This document shows, piece after piece, positions 38,273-49,576 of a stretch of 64,000 nucleotides of DNA. Every line of letters starts with the position of its first letter. Positions within the stretch are counted from its first letter, which is position 1. Where the stretch lies: contig NZ_RAHJ01000011.1 in NCBI RefSeq assembly GCF_003605755.1, forward strand, positions 62,001 to 126,000, written 5' to 3'. The notes under the pieces were generated by a model that was not told the DNA's origin, did no database searches, and saw only the letters and a list, made by a program, of their open reading frames with translations. The translations under genes and the position numbers were made by a program. Source of the DNA: Tsuneonella suprasediminis. GTDB lineage: Bacteria > Pseudomonadota > Alphaproteobacteria > Sphingomonadales > Sphingomonadaceae.

Positions 38273-41200
38273 TCAGTGAAAATCATGGCTGCGAATGCGG
38301 ATCAGATCTTCCGGATCGGCTAAGGGCGGTTGATAGGGATCAACGGGTTTCGACATTGAACCTGGTCTGTCACGATCTGGCGAACAAGAGGACGTGGCCG
38401 CATGGTCACTCCCCGGACTATATCGGTAGTTCATCACGCCGATCTGGCGAAGCATAGGTGTCAGATCATCGATCTGATCGACGATAATATGAATAACCTC
38501 CCCCTCCTTCTGAAGACGGCCTTTCAGGCTTATCATGGAAGCAGACATCACGATGCGGCGGAAAGTTTCGAAGCGGTCGGGCCAGACGATACCTTGGGCG
38601 ACTCCGCTTTCATCCTCGATCGTAATGAAGAGCACGCCCTTGGCACTTCCGGGTTTTTGCCGAACGAGCACGACGCCTGCGACTGCAACACGCTGACCAT
38701 CCCTGATCGAGAGAAGGTCGCTGCATCGCTTCATACCGCGCTGAGCCAGTTCATCCCGCAGAAACGAAACCGGATGCGCACGAAGCGAGAGCTGCATCGT
38801 GCGATAGTCCTCGACTACCTCACGCCCATCGCTCATCACCTGCAATGCAACCGCAGGTTCGGTACACTCGGCACCATACACGCCTTCTCGCGCGTCGGCT
38901 GCCGCGAACAGAGGAAGCGGTGTCTCACTCAAGCCGCGGACCTTCCATAAGCTATCTCGCCGATCGCTGCCAAAACTATGAAAGGCGTCGGCTTCGGCAA
39001 GGCGTTCGATAGCCGCACGTGGTATACTGGCGCGGCGCCAGACTTCTTCGATTGACGTATAGAGCGCCGCGCCACGTGCAGAAGCGATTGCCGCACCATG
39101 CAGGTTGGCAAGGCCGCGCACCTGCCTGAACCCAAGCCGCACAGCAAACAAACCGCCTCTGGCCGGTTCGAGCGTGCAGTCCCAGCGGCTGGCGTTAATG
39201 CAAACAGGTCGTACTTCGACCCCGTGCTGCTGCGCATCCTGTACGATCTGTGCCGGAGCATAAAACCCCATTGGTTGCGCGTTGAGCAGCGCGGCGCAAA
39301 ACACGTCGGGATGATGATGCTTCATCCAGCACGAAGCATAGGCGATCTTAGCGAAGGAGGCTGCATGGCTTTCGGGAAAGCCATAACTGCCGAACCCTTC
39401 GATCTGCCTGAACGTGCGCTCGGCAAAGTCTTGCGGATAGCCGCGCTCCACCATACCGCCGACCAGCTTGTCGTAGAAATGACCTACACCCCCAGTCAGC
39501 TTGAAGGTCGACATGGCCCGACGCAACTGATCGACCTCGGCAGGTGCAAAGCCTGCGCCGACAATCGCCACCTTCATCGCCTGTTCCTGAAAGAGCGGAA
39601 CGCCAAGCGTCTTTTCCAGTACCGCACGCAGTTCCGGCTTAGGATATTCGGGGTGTTCACGGCCTTCACGACGACGTAGGTAGGGATGCACCATGTCGCC
39701 TTGAATCGGGCCCGGCCGCACGATGGCGACCTCAATAACGAGATCGTAGAACTGCCGCGGCTTCATACGTGGCAGCATCGACATCTGCGCCCGACTTTCG
39801 ATCTGGAAAGTACCGATCGTATCGGCCTTCTGGATCATGGCATAGACCGCTGGATCGTCATCCTGCAGGTCGGCCATAGTAACCCGTATGCCCTTCTTCT
39901 GTTCGAGCAGGACAAATGCGCGGTTCATGCAGCCTAGCATGCCCAGCCCCAACACATCGACCTTCATGAACTTCAGCGCATCGATGTCATCCTTATCCCA
40001 TTCGATGACTTGCCGATCCGCCATCGCGGCAGGCTCGATCGGCACCAGATCATCGAGCCGGTCATGCGTCAGCACGAAGCCGCCCGGATGCTGCGAGAGA
40101 TGGCGCGGCGTTCCAATCAGCCTGCTGGCAAGATCAAGCGCCAGACGCAGGCGGCGATCGTTCAGATTGAGATTAAGCTCCTCCGCCTGTTTCTCCCCCA
40201 CACCATCAGAAGACCAGCCCCAGACCAAGCCGGACAGAGAGGAAGTCAGGTCTTCAGGCAATCCCAACGCCTTGCCCACCTCGCGGATTGCTCCGCGCGC
40301 CCGAAAGCGCGTGACGACAGCAGTCAGTGCGGAATGATCGCGGCCATATGTTTCATAGATCCATTGAATGATTTCCTCGCGCCGCTCATGCTCGAAATCG
40401 ACATCGATATCAGGCGGTTCCGGCCGTTCACCCGAAACGAACCGTTCGAACAGCAACTCGTGCTTGATCGGGTCGATCGAGGTGATCCCCAACACGAAAC
40501 AGACGCAACTGTTCGCTGCCGAACCGCGCCCCTGACATAGTATCCCACGCCGGCGAGCTTCGATGACGATGGCGTTCACGGTCAGAAAGTAAGGCGCGTA
40601 ATCGAGCTGGCCGATCAATGCGAGTTCGTGCGCGATCTGATCGGCATGGGCCTGAGGGATGCCACCGGGGAACATCCGCTGTGCTGCCTCCTGCGACAGC
40701 TTTTCCAGCGCCTCCTGCGCGCTCATGCCTTCCAGCACCCGCTCATGCGGATATTGATAGCTCAGCTCGCCAAGATCGAAGGTGCAGGTAGCGGCGATAT
40801 CGGCGGTCGCTTGAACCGCATCGGGAAAAGCGGCGAAGCGGCGCTCCATTTCTTCCGGAGATTTGAGATTGCGATCGCCATGACGTTCGCGCCGGAAGCC
40901 TAGTCGGTCGACCGTTGTGCCTTCACGAATGGCAGTGACAATATCCTGCAACAGACGCGCATCGCTCGAATGATAAAGCACATCACCGGTGGCAACGCAG
41001 CGCAGACCCGCATCGCCTGCCATCGCGGCCAGATCGTGCAGCCTGAGCATATCGTCGGGTCGGCGGCGTTGCGTAAGGGCAAGATACCCGCGCGAGCCGA
41101 AGACATTCCGCAAATCAGCCAGATCGCTGACGAGCCCGGCATCTGGCATATTGGGCAGAAGAATGGCGATCAGCCCTTCGGCATGATGCGCGACATCGCT

Positions 41201-41524
41201 CCATTCGAGCACGCATTGCCCTTTACCTCCACGTGCCTTGCCAACGGTAAGCAGTCGGGTCATGCGGGACCATGCAGACCGGTCGGTGGGATACAACAAC
41301 AGTTGTCGATCATCGGTGAGATGTACGCGTGCGCCTGCGATCAGCCGCACCCCGGTTGTTTTTTGCCCCTGCCAGGCACGCACCATGCCCGCGACAGTGC
41401 CCAGATCGGTCACGCCCAGCGCAGAATGCCCCATCGAAGCAGCCGCAGAAAACAGTTCCTCAGGCGAAGATGCACCGCGCAGGAACGAGAAATGACTGGT
41501 AGTATGCAGCTCGACGTAAGTCAT
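38273..41524 (-). CDS. dnaE2: error-prone DNA polymerase DnaE2
   Basis: C-family polymerase for damage-induced mutagenesis, 1083 residues. PHP domain ([20 protein letters not shown]), then polymerase motifs: [18 protein letters not shown], the catalytic [20 protein letters not shown] (three Asp), [12 protein letters not shown], and [18 protein letters not shown]. Near the C-terminus an OB-fold ([20 protein letters not shown]) and the DnaE2-type ending DHAATSS... are seen. The start overlaps the imuB stop by 4 bp (ATGA). Together with ImuA and ImuB it forms the mutasome known from Caulobacter and Mycobacterium. Confidence 0.96.
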   Translation of the reverse strand: MTYVELHTTSHFSFLRGASSPEELFSAAASMGHSALGVTDLGTVAGMVRAWQGQKTTGVRLIAGARVHLTDDRQLLLYPTDRSAWSRMTRLLTVGKARGGKGQCVLEWSDVAHHAEGLIAILLPNMPDAGLVSDLADLRNVFGSRGYLALTQRRRPDDMLRLHDLAAMAGDAGLRCVATGDVLYHSSDARLLQDIVTAIREGTTVDRLGFRRERHGDRNLKSPEEMERRFAAFPDAVQATADIAATCTFDLGELSYQYPHERVLEGMSAQEALEKLSQEAAQRMFPGGIPQAHADQIAHELALIGQLDYAPYFLTVNAIVIEARRRGILCQGRGSAANSCVCFVLGITSIDPIKHELLFERFVSGERPEPPDIDVDFEHERREEIIQWIYETYGRDHSALTAVVTRFRARGAIREVGKALGLPEDLTSSLSGLVWGWSSDGVGEKQAEELNLNLNDRRLRLALDLASRLIGTPRHLSQHPGGFVLTHDRLDDLVPIEPAAMADRQVIEWDKDDIDALKFMKVDVLGLGMLGCMNRAFVLLEQKKGIRVTMADLQDDDPAVYAMIQKADTIGTFQIESRAQMSMLPRMKPRQFYDLVIEVAIVRPGPIQGDMVHPYLRRREGREHPEYPKPELRAVLEKTLGVPLFQEQAMKVAIVGAGFAPAEVDQLRRAMSTFKLTGGVGHFYDKLVGGMVERGYPQDFAERTFRQIEGFGSYGFPESHAASFAKIAYASCWMKHHHPDVFCAALLNAQPMGFYAPAQIVQDAQQHGVEVRPVCINASRWDCTLEPARGGLFAVRLGFRQVRGLANLHGAAIASARGAALYTSIEEVWRRASIPRAAIERLAEADAFHSFGSDRRDSLWKVRGLSETPLPLFAAADAREGVYGAECTEPAVALQVMSDGREVVEDYRTMQLSLRAHPVSFLRDELAQRGMKRCSDLLSIRDGQRVAVAGVVLVRQKPGSAKGVLFITIEDESGVAQGIVWPDRFETFRRIVMSASMISLKGRLQKEGEVIHIIVDQIDDLTPMLRQIGVMNYRYSPGSDHAATSSCSPDRDRPGSMSKPVDPYQPPLADPEDLIRIRSHDFH

Positions 41525-43269
41525 CCAAACGCCCCATGCATCCACCAACTGCAATCACCCGTCTCGCCCTCTATCCCGTCGCCGCGCCGGAACAGCCAGA
41601 ACCGGCGACCTTCGCAATCTTCCACGCGGTAGTAATCGCGTACGGCCCAGACCTCGCCATCACGCACCCACCATTCGCCGTAAATACGTTCAGGTCCATC
41701 GCCTGCGATCACTTCATGCATCTGACCACGCCACCCAAAGCGACGAGGCGGATGATCGGGTAGCAAGGCGATAACACCAAATAGCGGTTCAGGCCGGACC
41801 AGCAGCCGGGCCGGGCGTTTCCAGGTGGGCCAGCCTGTTGCTTCCGACAAGGGCCCCGTCCTGACCACCGCGCGTTCAGGAACATCGCTTTCAACCAGTG
41901 TAGATTTGAAGAGCGCATCATGCCCGATCCGTCCGGCCAGCTGATCAACCAGACCGGCGATGTCCATCTCCGGCGTTTCGCCAGTCAGTACAGAGGCGCA
42001 ATTTTCTGCATCCAACACCTCGGTATGACGCGCGGTCAGTCTGCCCGCCTCGATCCCCATGCCTGGATCGATCTGCTCCAGTCGAAGAATTAAAAGTTTC
42101 GTCAGATGCTGTGCATCGCGACTTGCCCGGGCCAGACCGACGCCGATGGTCTGCTCGGTCCCGTCAACCCTCAGGAAGGCAAGCGTAACCTGCCGGACAC
42201 CGAGGCCACGCGAACGCAGCACATCGATGAGATCGCATGTCAAATCACTCATCACCTGTGCAATGGCATCCGCAGTGCAAATCGGTTCCAACAGACGGCG
42301 CTCCGCCACAGGCGCTTCGAATGGCACTACGCTGTCGATCGGCTCGGCAAGACGACCGATAGCCTGATCGAGCCGGTCGATCGCATTGCGACCGAGGCGC
42401 TTCGCCAGTGGGCCACGCGGAAGCGGCAACAGATCCCCGATGCGTTCGAGCCCGAAGCGTCTGGCGGCCGCAAGCGCACCAGTTTCCAGCCGCAGCGCCG
42501 CCAATGGCAGCGGAGCGATCGCTGCGGTTGCCTGACCTGGAGCAACAATGGTGACAGGATCGCCAGAGAACCGCGCCAGTGCATGTGCCGCCCCCGGTGT
42601 ATCGGCCACCGCCACCTGCGCGGTCAGGCGGATTCGGGCAAAGAAAGCCAGCAACCGCCGACAGAATGCCGCTTCGCCGCCGAATAGATGGCTGGTGCCT
42701 GTCAGATCGAGAATCAATCCATCGGGAGGGGCCACTGAAACAAGCGGAGACCAATGGCGCACAGCATGGACAGCTAGATGTTCAAGAGCGGCATCGTCTG
42801 CGGCGATGTCTGCAGGCCTGATATCCAGCTCCGCATAAAGCGCACGCGCCTGCGCGATCGCCATGCCAGGGCGAAGGCCAAGGGCAAGAGCAGCATCATC
42901 GGCAGCATGAATGACTTCGCGCTGTCCCTGCCGGATAGACAGAACCAGCGGAGCCCCAACCGGGCATGCTGGAGGTGCTGCGTTGACGGCCTGCAAGCTT
43001 TCCCCTTCTGAAGATGCTTTGAAAGGATGCTCCCGCGCTTCCGAACGTCGTCCAAGTTCACGCATCGGTGGTTGCCGGTGCACAGCAATCGCCCCTTCCC
43101 GAGCCCAGCGCGCGCCCGGTCGCCAGTGCCCGCCACGCGGCACTGAACAGTCTCCCGGATCGTTAGAGAGCGGGAGTTCAGCAGCATGTTTAGGCGGCTT
43201 TGACGTGCCGTTCTGCCCCAGCCGCTCGATCGGAAACTGCGGCAGAAACAGCGAGGCGACCCTGCGCAT
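41521..43269 (-). CDS. imuB: ImuB, Y-family polymerase-like accessory protein
   Basis: 582 residues. Y-family fold without the catalytic acidic residues: it starts [17 protein letters not shown] and continues with [40 protein letters not shown] and [21 protein letters not shown] helix-hairpin-helix region follows ([20 protein letters not shown]). About 90 residues of low-complexity sequence are inserted between the first strand and PLVLS. ImuB bridges ImuA/DnaE2 and the sliding clamp in other bacteria. The start at 43269 has GGAGGG upstream; the gene overlaps imuA by 80 bp. Confidence 0.93.
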   Translation of the reverse strand: MRRVASLFLPQFPIERLGQNGTSKPPKHAAELPLSNDPGDCSVPRGGHWRPGARWAREGAIAVHRQPPMRELGRRSEAREHPFKASSEGESLQAVNAAPPACPVGAPLVLSIRQGQREVIHAADDAALALGLRPGMAIAQARALYAELDIRPADIAADDAALEHLAVHAVRHWSPLVSVAPPDGLILDLTGTSHLFGGEAAFCRRLLAFFARIRLTAQVAVADTPGAAHALARFSGDPVTIVAPGQATAAIAPLPLAALRLETGALAAARRFGLERIGDLLPLPRGPLAKRLGRNAIDRLDQAIGRLAEPIDSVVPFEAPVAERRLLEPICTADAIAQVMSDLTCDLIDVLRSRGLGVRQVTLAFLRVDGTEQTIGVGLARASRDAQHLTKLLILRLEQIDPGMGIEAGRLTARHTEVLDAENCASVLTGETPEMDIAGLVDQLAGRIGHDALFKSTLVESDVPERAVVRTGPLSEATGWPTWKRPARLLVRPEPLFGVIALLPDHPPRRFGWRGQMHEVIAGDGPERIYGEWWVRDGEVWAVRDYYRVEDCEGRRFWLFRRGDGIEGETGDCSWWMHGAFG

Positions 43270-43942
43270 CGCATCCCTCCAGAACAATCGAAAACAGGTT
43301 GCCGTTGCGCTGACGCACCAGTTCGACTGCCCAACGCGGACCGCCAACACCGGGCACTCCCAACGGCGCGGACGGCACACAGCCGATACGCCAGCGTGTG
43401 GTCGCAGCAGACGGGGCACTGAGTGGACACAACTCCCGCTTGCGCCATCGCCGCAAAAGTAACGCAGGAGTTTGGCCATCAGCTGCAGCAAGCTGAAGCC
43501 GTCGCGATGCAGTCATATCCACACAACGCACCTCACCGACAACCGCAGCAAGGCCCCGGTGGCGTAATGCATCTTCCATAACCGCCAACAGCTCGCGATC
43601 ATTGCGCGCTTGTGCAAAAAGTAAGCGTTCTGGTGGCAAGCCGGCTTGCTCGAGGCCAGGAGCATAAAGGTCAAACCGGCTTAAAGCCCATAATACCGGG
43701 CCTGACGAAGCACGCGTGGCAATACCCGCTGCAAACAAAGTGGCTGCCGCTTCCTCAGCCAGCGCCGGGGCCGAAGGCGCAATTTCGTGGAGAGCACCCA
43801 TTGCCAGACCTCCATCAGCGAGTCTGCGATCCACCTCGTCGATACCGAACGGCAGCGTTCCACGAGCCCGCGTCGGGGTATCGAACCGGGCAATCTGCTG
43901 CCGCAGCTCGTCGATAAGGAGGGGGCGGGATAATCCGGGCAT
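43190..43942 (-). CDS. imuA: ImuA, SOS mutagenesis cassette protein
   Basis: 250 residues of the RecA-like/SulA-like ImuA family: TLPFGIDEVDRRLADGGLAM, GALHEIAPSAPALAEEAAAT, ALSRFDLYAPGLEQAGLPPE and RRLQLAAADGQTPALLLRRW. In other bacteria ImuA works with ImuB and DnaE2 in translesion synthesis. First gene of the cassette, 19 bp after a LexA box. Start is the ATG at 43940-43942; a GTG one codon upstream is possible. Its 3' end overlaps imuB by 80 bp in another frame. Confidence 0.92.
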   Translation of the reverse strand: MPGLSRPLLIDELRQQIARFDTPTRARGTLPFGIDEVDRRLADGGLAMGALHEIAPSAPALAEEAAATLFAAGIATRASSGPVLWALSRFDLYAPGLEQAGLPPERLLFAQARNDRELLAVMEDALRHRGLAAVVGEVRCVDMTASRRLQLAAADGQTPALLLRRWRKRELCPLSAPSAATTRWRIGCVPSAPLGVPGVGGPRWAVELVRQRNGNLFSIVLEGCDAQGRLAVSAAVSDRAAGAERHVKAA

Positions 43943-44527
43943 CACGACTCAAAAATTAAATGTTCTCTATATGTTCCACTTCCCTCACACTGCGTCAAGA
44001 TGATTGTCATTGCAGGGCGTTACCACCTAACACACTAGATTTACGTAATAATAAACAGAACTGCGCCCACAGTACCCCCACCGATACCCCCACAGCTGGG
44101 ACCTTTACCATGAGCCGCTTTGGCTGTCAGACGAGCCTAATTCGACAACCGATCGTCTGGTCGGCAACATCAGAACTATCGATCTTCTCCGCCCGCAGTA
44201 AGGATTGCGCCAATCAAAATCTGTCCCCTCATCTCTTGCCGACGCTCGCCTCGAGCGACGCGGCGATGTCTAGGTGCCGCTTACATTCAACGACAACATT
44301 TGAGTGCAGCGACAAGGTTCAGGAAACCTGAGGCGCGCCAGCCCTTCCATCATACGGAAAGATGCCTTTGTCGCTCGACCGTTTCCAGCGACGCCGCCGG
44401 GCCATACTCCTCGGCGCATAAAGGTTGAGAGCGCGACATCCTCACGGAACCCGTCAGGTGTAGGATCTCCCGATTTTGGGGCCGCCAAGGCAAAGTGACC
44501 GTTCAGCTTCTCATGATGACTGATAGC
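43943..44527. other. 585-bp region between imuA and the tandem-TetR gene
   Basis: It holds the imuA promoter and LexA box at its left end, with a minus-strand TTGACG (43998-43993). The rest has no supportable gene; a 73-codon plus-strand frame at 44110-44331 has no family or ribosome-binding site. Confidence 0.5.
43962..43976. promoter_or_regulatory. LexA (SOS) box of imuA-imuB-dnaE2
   Basis: GTTC-TCTATAT-GTTC, an exact match to the alphaproteobacterial LexA direct repeat GTTC-N7-GTTC. It overlaps a TATAGA sequence on the minus strand that may be the -10 element, so LexA binding would block transcription. DNA damage should derepress the cassette. Confidence 0.92.
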
Positions 44528-45775
44528 TCAGTTCACGCAAAACGGGCTGAGAGCCGAACGGACAAATGCATCCGAGTTGTCCGCATGCCTCGCACCGGTT
44601 GCGATCAGATGCCCCGCTCCTCGGCAAACAGAGGAAAATGCGGCAACCAGTGACTGCGACGGTTGCTGTCCGCCGAGTAGATTCTTCAAGGCCCAAGTGC
44701 CGGAAGGATCGTCTAGGCAGCGCGCGGCTGTGCCCAGATCGATGAAGTCGGGGTCATTATAGATGGCAAGCTCAATCTCGTCGTAGGCGGCCAGAATGGG
44801 ATGGTTGTCGGTGACAATTCCAGTAATAATCTGATCCAACATGATGGACGGAGGAATTTCTCGCTTGAACAGTGCTCCGCGATCCCCCGTCATGGTTTCG
44901 CGCTCGTATAACCGGTAAAGCGCTTCGCGTAACAAATTGCTCTTGTTGCCAAAGTGGTGGGAAACTGCGCCGAGAGTGGAATTGGCCTCCATGGCCACAG
45001 CCCGGAAAGTAACACCCGATCGACCTTTACGTGCCAGAAGATCAGCCGCAGCATTGCCAAAGAGAGAGAATTGAATTTCTCTATCGTCGTTGAGCTTGGC
45101 AAAGTCCGAGGTGAGCCCGGCTCTGTAGGCCATCCGGCAGCTGTCACCTGCAATTCGGTTCGTGTCGAGCCACGATGTCAGTGCAAGAGCAGTTTCTTGC
45201 AAAAGACACTTGTCCAGAACAGGCTTCCAGCTGAGTAGATGGCGGCACGCCTCCCCATCCGCGAAGGCCGCGAGCGTTCTTGCATGAACAGTCATGCCCA
45301 GACACTCGCCAATTCTTGCCCAGAAATCGATCCAGGCTTCGTCCCACGCCAATTGAACCACCAGCGCGTCGGGAGTGGGAGATAGCGATTTGGTCCGACG
45401 CCAAGCCATCGCGAGCGAGCGTTCTCCAATCCATTGATCGATTGTAACCGCTATGATGGACGCGCTTACCTGTATCGGGACCGGGCGACCGCCTAGCGGA
45501 AGAATGTCGCGAAGAACCCTTTCCATCCACAGTTTTGCCGGAGCAAGCATCCGCCGCGACGCGGCCACGAACAGTTGTTCTAATCCACCGAAATGATATC
45601 CGATTGCGGAGGCTGCGGTCCCCGCCGACGCAGTGAGACTGCGCACACTCAGCGCGCTGTCCGGTGAATCACGCCAATGTTCGATCACAGCCGAAATAAT
45701 GCCTTCTGATCGCCTTTCAGCACCGTCTTTCGAGGGAGTTAATGATTCCCTGCCAGCAACATCTGGATCGTTCAC
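44528..45775 (-). CDS. tandem TetR-type transcriptional regulator (two TetR units fused)
   Basis: 415 residues, twice the size of a TetR protein. Two helix-turn-helix units are visible. The first lies at about 30-75 (SVRSLTASAGTAASAIGYHF, GGLEQLFVAASRR) and the second at about 240-290 (VTFRAVAMEANSTLGAVSHH, FGNKSNLLREALYRLYE). Each is followed by a helical ligand-type domain. Start is taken at the GTG 45773-45775, which has GGAGAGG ten bases upstream. It is divergent from the TonB receptor operon with a 122-bp shared region and probably regulates it; the ligand is unknown. Confidence 0.85.
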   Translation of the reverse strand: MNDPDVAGRESLTPSKDGAERRSEGIISAVIEHWRDSPDSALSVRSLTASAGTAASAIGYHFGGLEQLFVAASRRMLAPAKLWMERVLRDILPLGGRPVPIQVSASIIAVTIDQWIGERSLAMAWRRTKSLSPTPDALVVQLAWDEAWIDFWARIGECLGMTVHARTLAAFADGEACRHLLSWKPVLDKCLLQETALALTSWLDTNRIAGDSCRMAYRAGLTSDFAKLNDDREIQFSLFGNAAADLLARKGRSGVTFRAVAMEANSTLGAVSHHFGNKSNLLREALYRLYERETMTGDRGALFKREIPPSIMLDQIITGIVTDNHPILAAYDEIELAIYNDPDFIDLGTAARCLDDPSGTWALKNLLGGQQPSQSLVAAFSSVCRGAGHLIATGARHADNSDAFVRSALSPFCVN

Positions 45776-45822
45776 CAAACCAATTCCTCTCCGCACACAC
45801 TTTTACCAGAGTCTCACAAACG

Positions 45823-45832
45823 TAATCGATTA
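45823..45832. promoter_or_regulatory. palindrome in the TetR/TonB-receptor divergent region
   Basis: TAATCGATTA is a perfect 10-bp inverted repeat near the middle of the 122-bp intergenic region. It is a candidate operator for the tandem-TetR regulator. A site this short occurs by chance fairly often. Confidence 0.3.
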
Positions 45833-45897
45833 GTCACGAGCGAGACATACAACCGTTCTAATTGCCCGGCAACATCTGACCAGTTGGGGGTAAGAAC

Positions 45898-48503
45898 ATG
45901 ATTGTATTAATACGAACCATCCGTCGCCATACATTGCTCTGTTGCGCTGCATCTTCCGCCATTCTGGTTGCCGCACCGGCAGTTGCACAGAACGAGTCCG
46001 CTCCTGCACAGGATCAGACTGAAACGAACGATGAAAACCTGATCGTAGTGACCGGCTCGATCCGCGAGTCGTTGGAAAATGCGACCGAGGCAAAGCGGTT
46101 GGCTCCGAACGTGGTTGATGTCGCTACGGCTGATTCAGTAGGTCGATTCCCCGACGAGAACACGGCAGCGGCGCTCGCTCGTTTGCCTGGTGTCGCGGTG
46201 CAGCGCGATCAGGGGCAGGCCCGCTATATCCAGGTGCGCGGCGCGCCTAACCGCTGGACCTCGGTCAGCATCGACGGCATCCCGCAGACTGGCGTGGACG
46301 AAGGCGGGTCGGAGCGTGCCTATCGTTTCGACGCAGTACCGGCGGTATTGTTGCAGCAACTGGTTGTGAACAAATCTCTTACGCCAGACATCACTGCCGA
46401 AGCGATCACTGCGAATGTCGACCTGCAAACATTCTCTCCTCTCGACAACGGGGGCACAGGTTTCAATATTAACGGCGATCTCGGCTACGGGTTTATGGGC
46501 CTTGGCAATGGAGAGCAGCGCTCTGCCTCCATGCGTCTCTCGTGGTCGAACGACGTCGTCGGCATCGCGCTGGGTGGCTCGCATTATCTGCGCGACCAGG
46601 TCACCGACAATCGCGAGGCCAGCTACGATGCCGATGGTACCCCAGAGATATCGATATTCGCAACTACGAACTGGAACGGTCGAACAACGGCCTGTTTGGT
46701 ACAGTTGAATTGCAGGCCAGCGACGACCTGCGGATGTTCGCTCGCGGCATCTATACTGAATTTACGGACAAAGAACGTCGCAACGCTTATCAGGTCGAGT
46801 TGGAAGACGCCGAAGCGGGCACACGTGGCCCGCTGACTGGCGAACTGTTCAACGTGCCGATCTCGACCGCTTTCAACGATGGTCTGTATAAGAACGAAAA
46901 CATCATCCTGTCTGCCGGCTTCGATTACGCAACCCAAAGCGGGTTCGGACTTTCGGGTAAGCTCGGCTACACCCGAACCGAGAACAGCAGCGATCTGCCG
47001 ATAGTACAGTCTTCGATCCACGATCTTACAGTAGCCTATGATCGCTCGGCCGATCCGCGTTTCCCGATCATTGACCTATATCGAACGATCGAGAATGGCG
47101 ACGGTACGTTCTCGCGCGGAGAGGCGCGGTCGGCCATACCGCAAACTGAACAGAGCGTGTCCCGCGCCATCCTTCTCCCGATCATGCAGGGAACGGTCTC
47201 GGACGCCTATTCGGGCAAGCTCGATGTGTGGAAGGAATTTGACGAGCTGAAGGTTAAAGGTGGACTGTTCGGCACCTATCGCAAGCTTGCTGGCAATAAT
47301 ATCGGTGTTGGCGGCGCCGTACCACTGGCCGCGCTCGGCTTCGACCCCAACGGATATGTCACGGACCGTCAGTGGAATACCGGTTTCCCGCTTGGTGTCG
47401 ATATCAACTACGTCGATAATATCGCGCTGAACAAGGATTTGCAGGCCGCACTCGAAGCGGGCGGTATCGATCCCGCAAGTTTTGTGCTCCCTACCTCGTT
47501 CTATGACCAGCAGGAAACGATCCTCGCCGCTTACGCGATGGCTCAGTATGACAACGGCCCGCTGATGCTGACAGGCGGAGCACGTGTCGAATGGTACGAA
47601 ATCGAGAATGCCGGAACGGTTTTGAATGGCTCGGAGGCCACGCCGCTTTCGACGAAGCAGAACTTTTTCGACATCTTTCCGAGCGTGAACCTGCGCTATG
47701 AAGCCACACCGAATCTTGTTTTGCGGCTTGGCGGGCAGCGCGGCATTTCGCGGCCAGCCTACGCGGCGATACGCGTTGGCGCGTCGATCAGCGACACCAG
47801 CGAGTCGATCGGTGGGGGCAACCCGTTCCTTACGCCCGAATATACCTGGGGTCTGGATGCTAGCGCGGAATATTATTTCGCCAGCAACGGCATCGCCTCA
47901 GTCGCTGTCTTTCACCGTTGGGTGGACGATGTGTTGTATCAGAGCCAAGGCGTGGTCGGTTCCGATCTTTACAACAGCGATGGCATCGATCGCTCGGATT
48001 ACCTGCTTGGTTCCACCTTCAATGGGGACAGCGGAACGTTGTACGGTATCGAATTCAACATTGAGAGCCAGTTCGACTTCCTTCCCGGGGCGCTTTCAGG
48101 CTTCGGCGTGCAGGGAAACCTCACCTTGCTCGATGGTCAATTTGACGGGATCGACGCGGCGACCGGCGAGACCGGCACGTTCGATTTCCAAGGCCTGTCC
48201 CATACCGTAGCCAACGCATCGCTCTTTTACGAATATGCCGATCTTTCGCTGCGCGTCTCCTATCAGTGGCGGTCGAAATATCTCGACACACTAGGCGGAC
48301 TTGGTGCGGGTGAATTCCGCGACGGGTACGAGAATCTCGACGTCACGGTCCGTTATGTCCTGAACGATAACCTAACCCTGTTTGCCGATCTCGCCAATCT
48401 GACCGACGAGACCTACGTCGCGTATGAGGGTACCCGTGCAACTCCTTCGGAAGTGGAACAGATCGGAAGTCGCTACTTGTTTGGCGTCCGTTTCAACTTC
48501 TGA
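45898..48503 (+). pseudogene. TonB-dependent receptor, interrupted by a -1 frameshift
   Basis: Outer membrane receptor in two frames. The first (45898 to about 46643) carries a signal peptide ending APAVAQ, a TonB box LIVVTGSIRESLE, and the plug domain (FPDENTAAALARLPGVAVQR, DQGQARYIQVRGAPNRWTSV). The second (about 46641-48503) continues with DIDIRNYELERSNNGLFGTV and ends with the barrel strand GSRYLFGVRFNF. The switch falls at a CCCC run (46640-46643); one extra C restores a continuous protein of about 868 residues. It may be a sequencing error, a real mutation or slippage. Related receptors take up sugars or other organic ligands; linkage to two phosphatases suggests a phosphorylated substrate. 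Confidence 0.85.
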
Positions 48504-48567
48504 ATGCAATCCGGGAAGGCAGGCGAACCCTGCCTTCCGTCTCTCACCCGATCCGAGGCCTGTCCCC

Positions 48568-49561
48568 ATGCTCAAGTCACTTTCTCTCTTCACTACTGCC
48601 CTGATGCTCAGTTCCGCTCCGGTGCAGGCGCGCAACATTGTGCTCACCAATGACGATGGTCTGACGAGTAATGTCGTTGCGCTCTATCGCGCACTTAAGA
48701 AGGCCGGGCACGATGTGGTCGTATCGGTTCCATGCACCAACCAGAGCGGTATGGGCGCAGCGCTCAATATCGGACATCCTCTGACGCCGCTGAAAGAGCC
48801 CTGCCTCAATAATGCAGCACAGCCGGGCGATCCGGGGGCTGGTCCGATGACGCGGAACGGGCTGACTGCAGGCGATTTCCACTATGTCAACGGCACGCCG
48901 GTTATGGCCCTGCTTTACGGCCTGGACGTACTGAGTATAGAGCGGTGGGGCGACGAACCCGATCTTGTTCTGTCGGGGCCTAACGAAGGGCAAAATGTCG
49001 GCGCGATCATCCTCAGTTCCGGCACCGTCAGTAACTCGCAATATGCCGCCGTACGAGGGATTCCCGCGATTGCACTGTCGGCTGGAGCGAATAGCGAAGG
49101 TCCGGATCTCGCCAACCCGATATCGGCGCAGGTCGCACAGCGTGTCGTCGAACTGGTCAATGCTTTGGAACACAAAGCCGGGGAGGGTGCGTTGCTGCCG
49201 CGAGGGCTCGCGCTAAATGTGAATTTTCCCGACGAGCTAGACGGCGCGCAATGGCGTGCGACGCAGGTTGGTACCTATAATACTTATGCGATAGGCTTCA
49301 CAGTCAACATGGCCGAGACGGCGTCGCCCGCGATGCGCGCCATCGCAGAAGGAAGAGGCATGCAGGTGCCCCCCCCTGCCGGGCCTGAACTTCGCAATAA
49401 ACGAGACCCCTCCGACCCCGGACCAGGAGAACGATGAATCCGCAGTTTACCGGCAGCATATCGCAGTGAGCCCCATGCAGGTCGGCTATGCCGCCTCTCC
49501 CGCTGCAGTTGCCACGGTCAACTGGCAGCTGTCGGAATTGCTCCTCGAACGCGCCGAATAA
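48568..49561 (+). pseudogene. secreted SurE-like 5'/3'-nucleotidase, frameshifted near its C-terminus
   Basis: SurE-family phosphatase with a signal peptide (MLKSLSLFTTALMLSSAPVQ), so periplasmic or secreted, unlike cytosolic SurE. Motifs: NIVLTNDDGLTS (metal site), NQSGMGAALNI, VNGTPVMALLYG, VLSGPNEGQNVGAIILSSGT. After a run of eight C (49369-49376) the frame changes. The downstream frame, GLNFAINETPPTPDQENDES to LSELLLERAE then TAA at 49561, is the expected SurE C-terminus, and seven C would join them. Read as given, the protein stops at 49437 with an unrelated tail. It likely dephosphorylates nucleotides or similar esters outside the inner membrane. Confidence 0.83.
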
Positions 49562-49576
49562 TCTGGAGATGAATTG

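Noticed and set aside
38207-38323. 38-codon plus-strand ORF overlapping the end of dnaE2
   Set aside because: No family, and its second half is antisense to dnaE2.
44110-44331. 73-codon plus-strand ORF between imuA and the TetR gene
   Set aside because: No ribosome-binding site, no recognisable family, composition like intergenic DNA.
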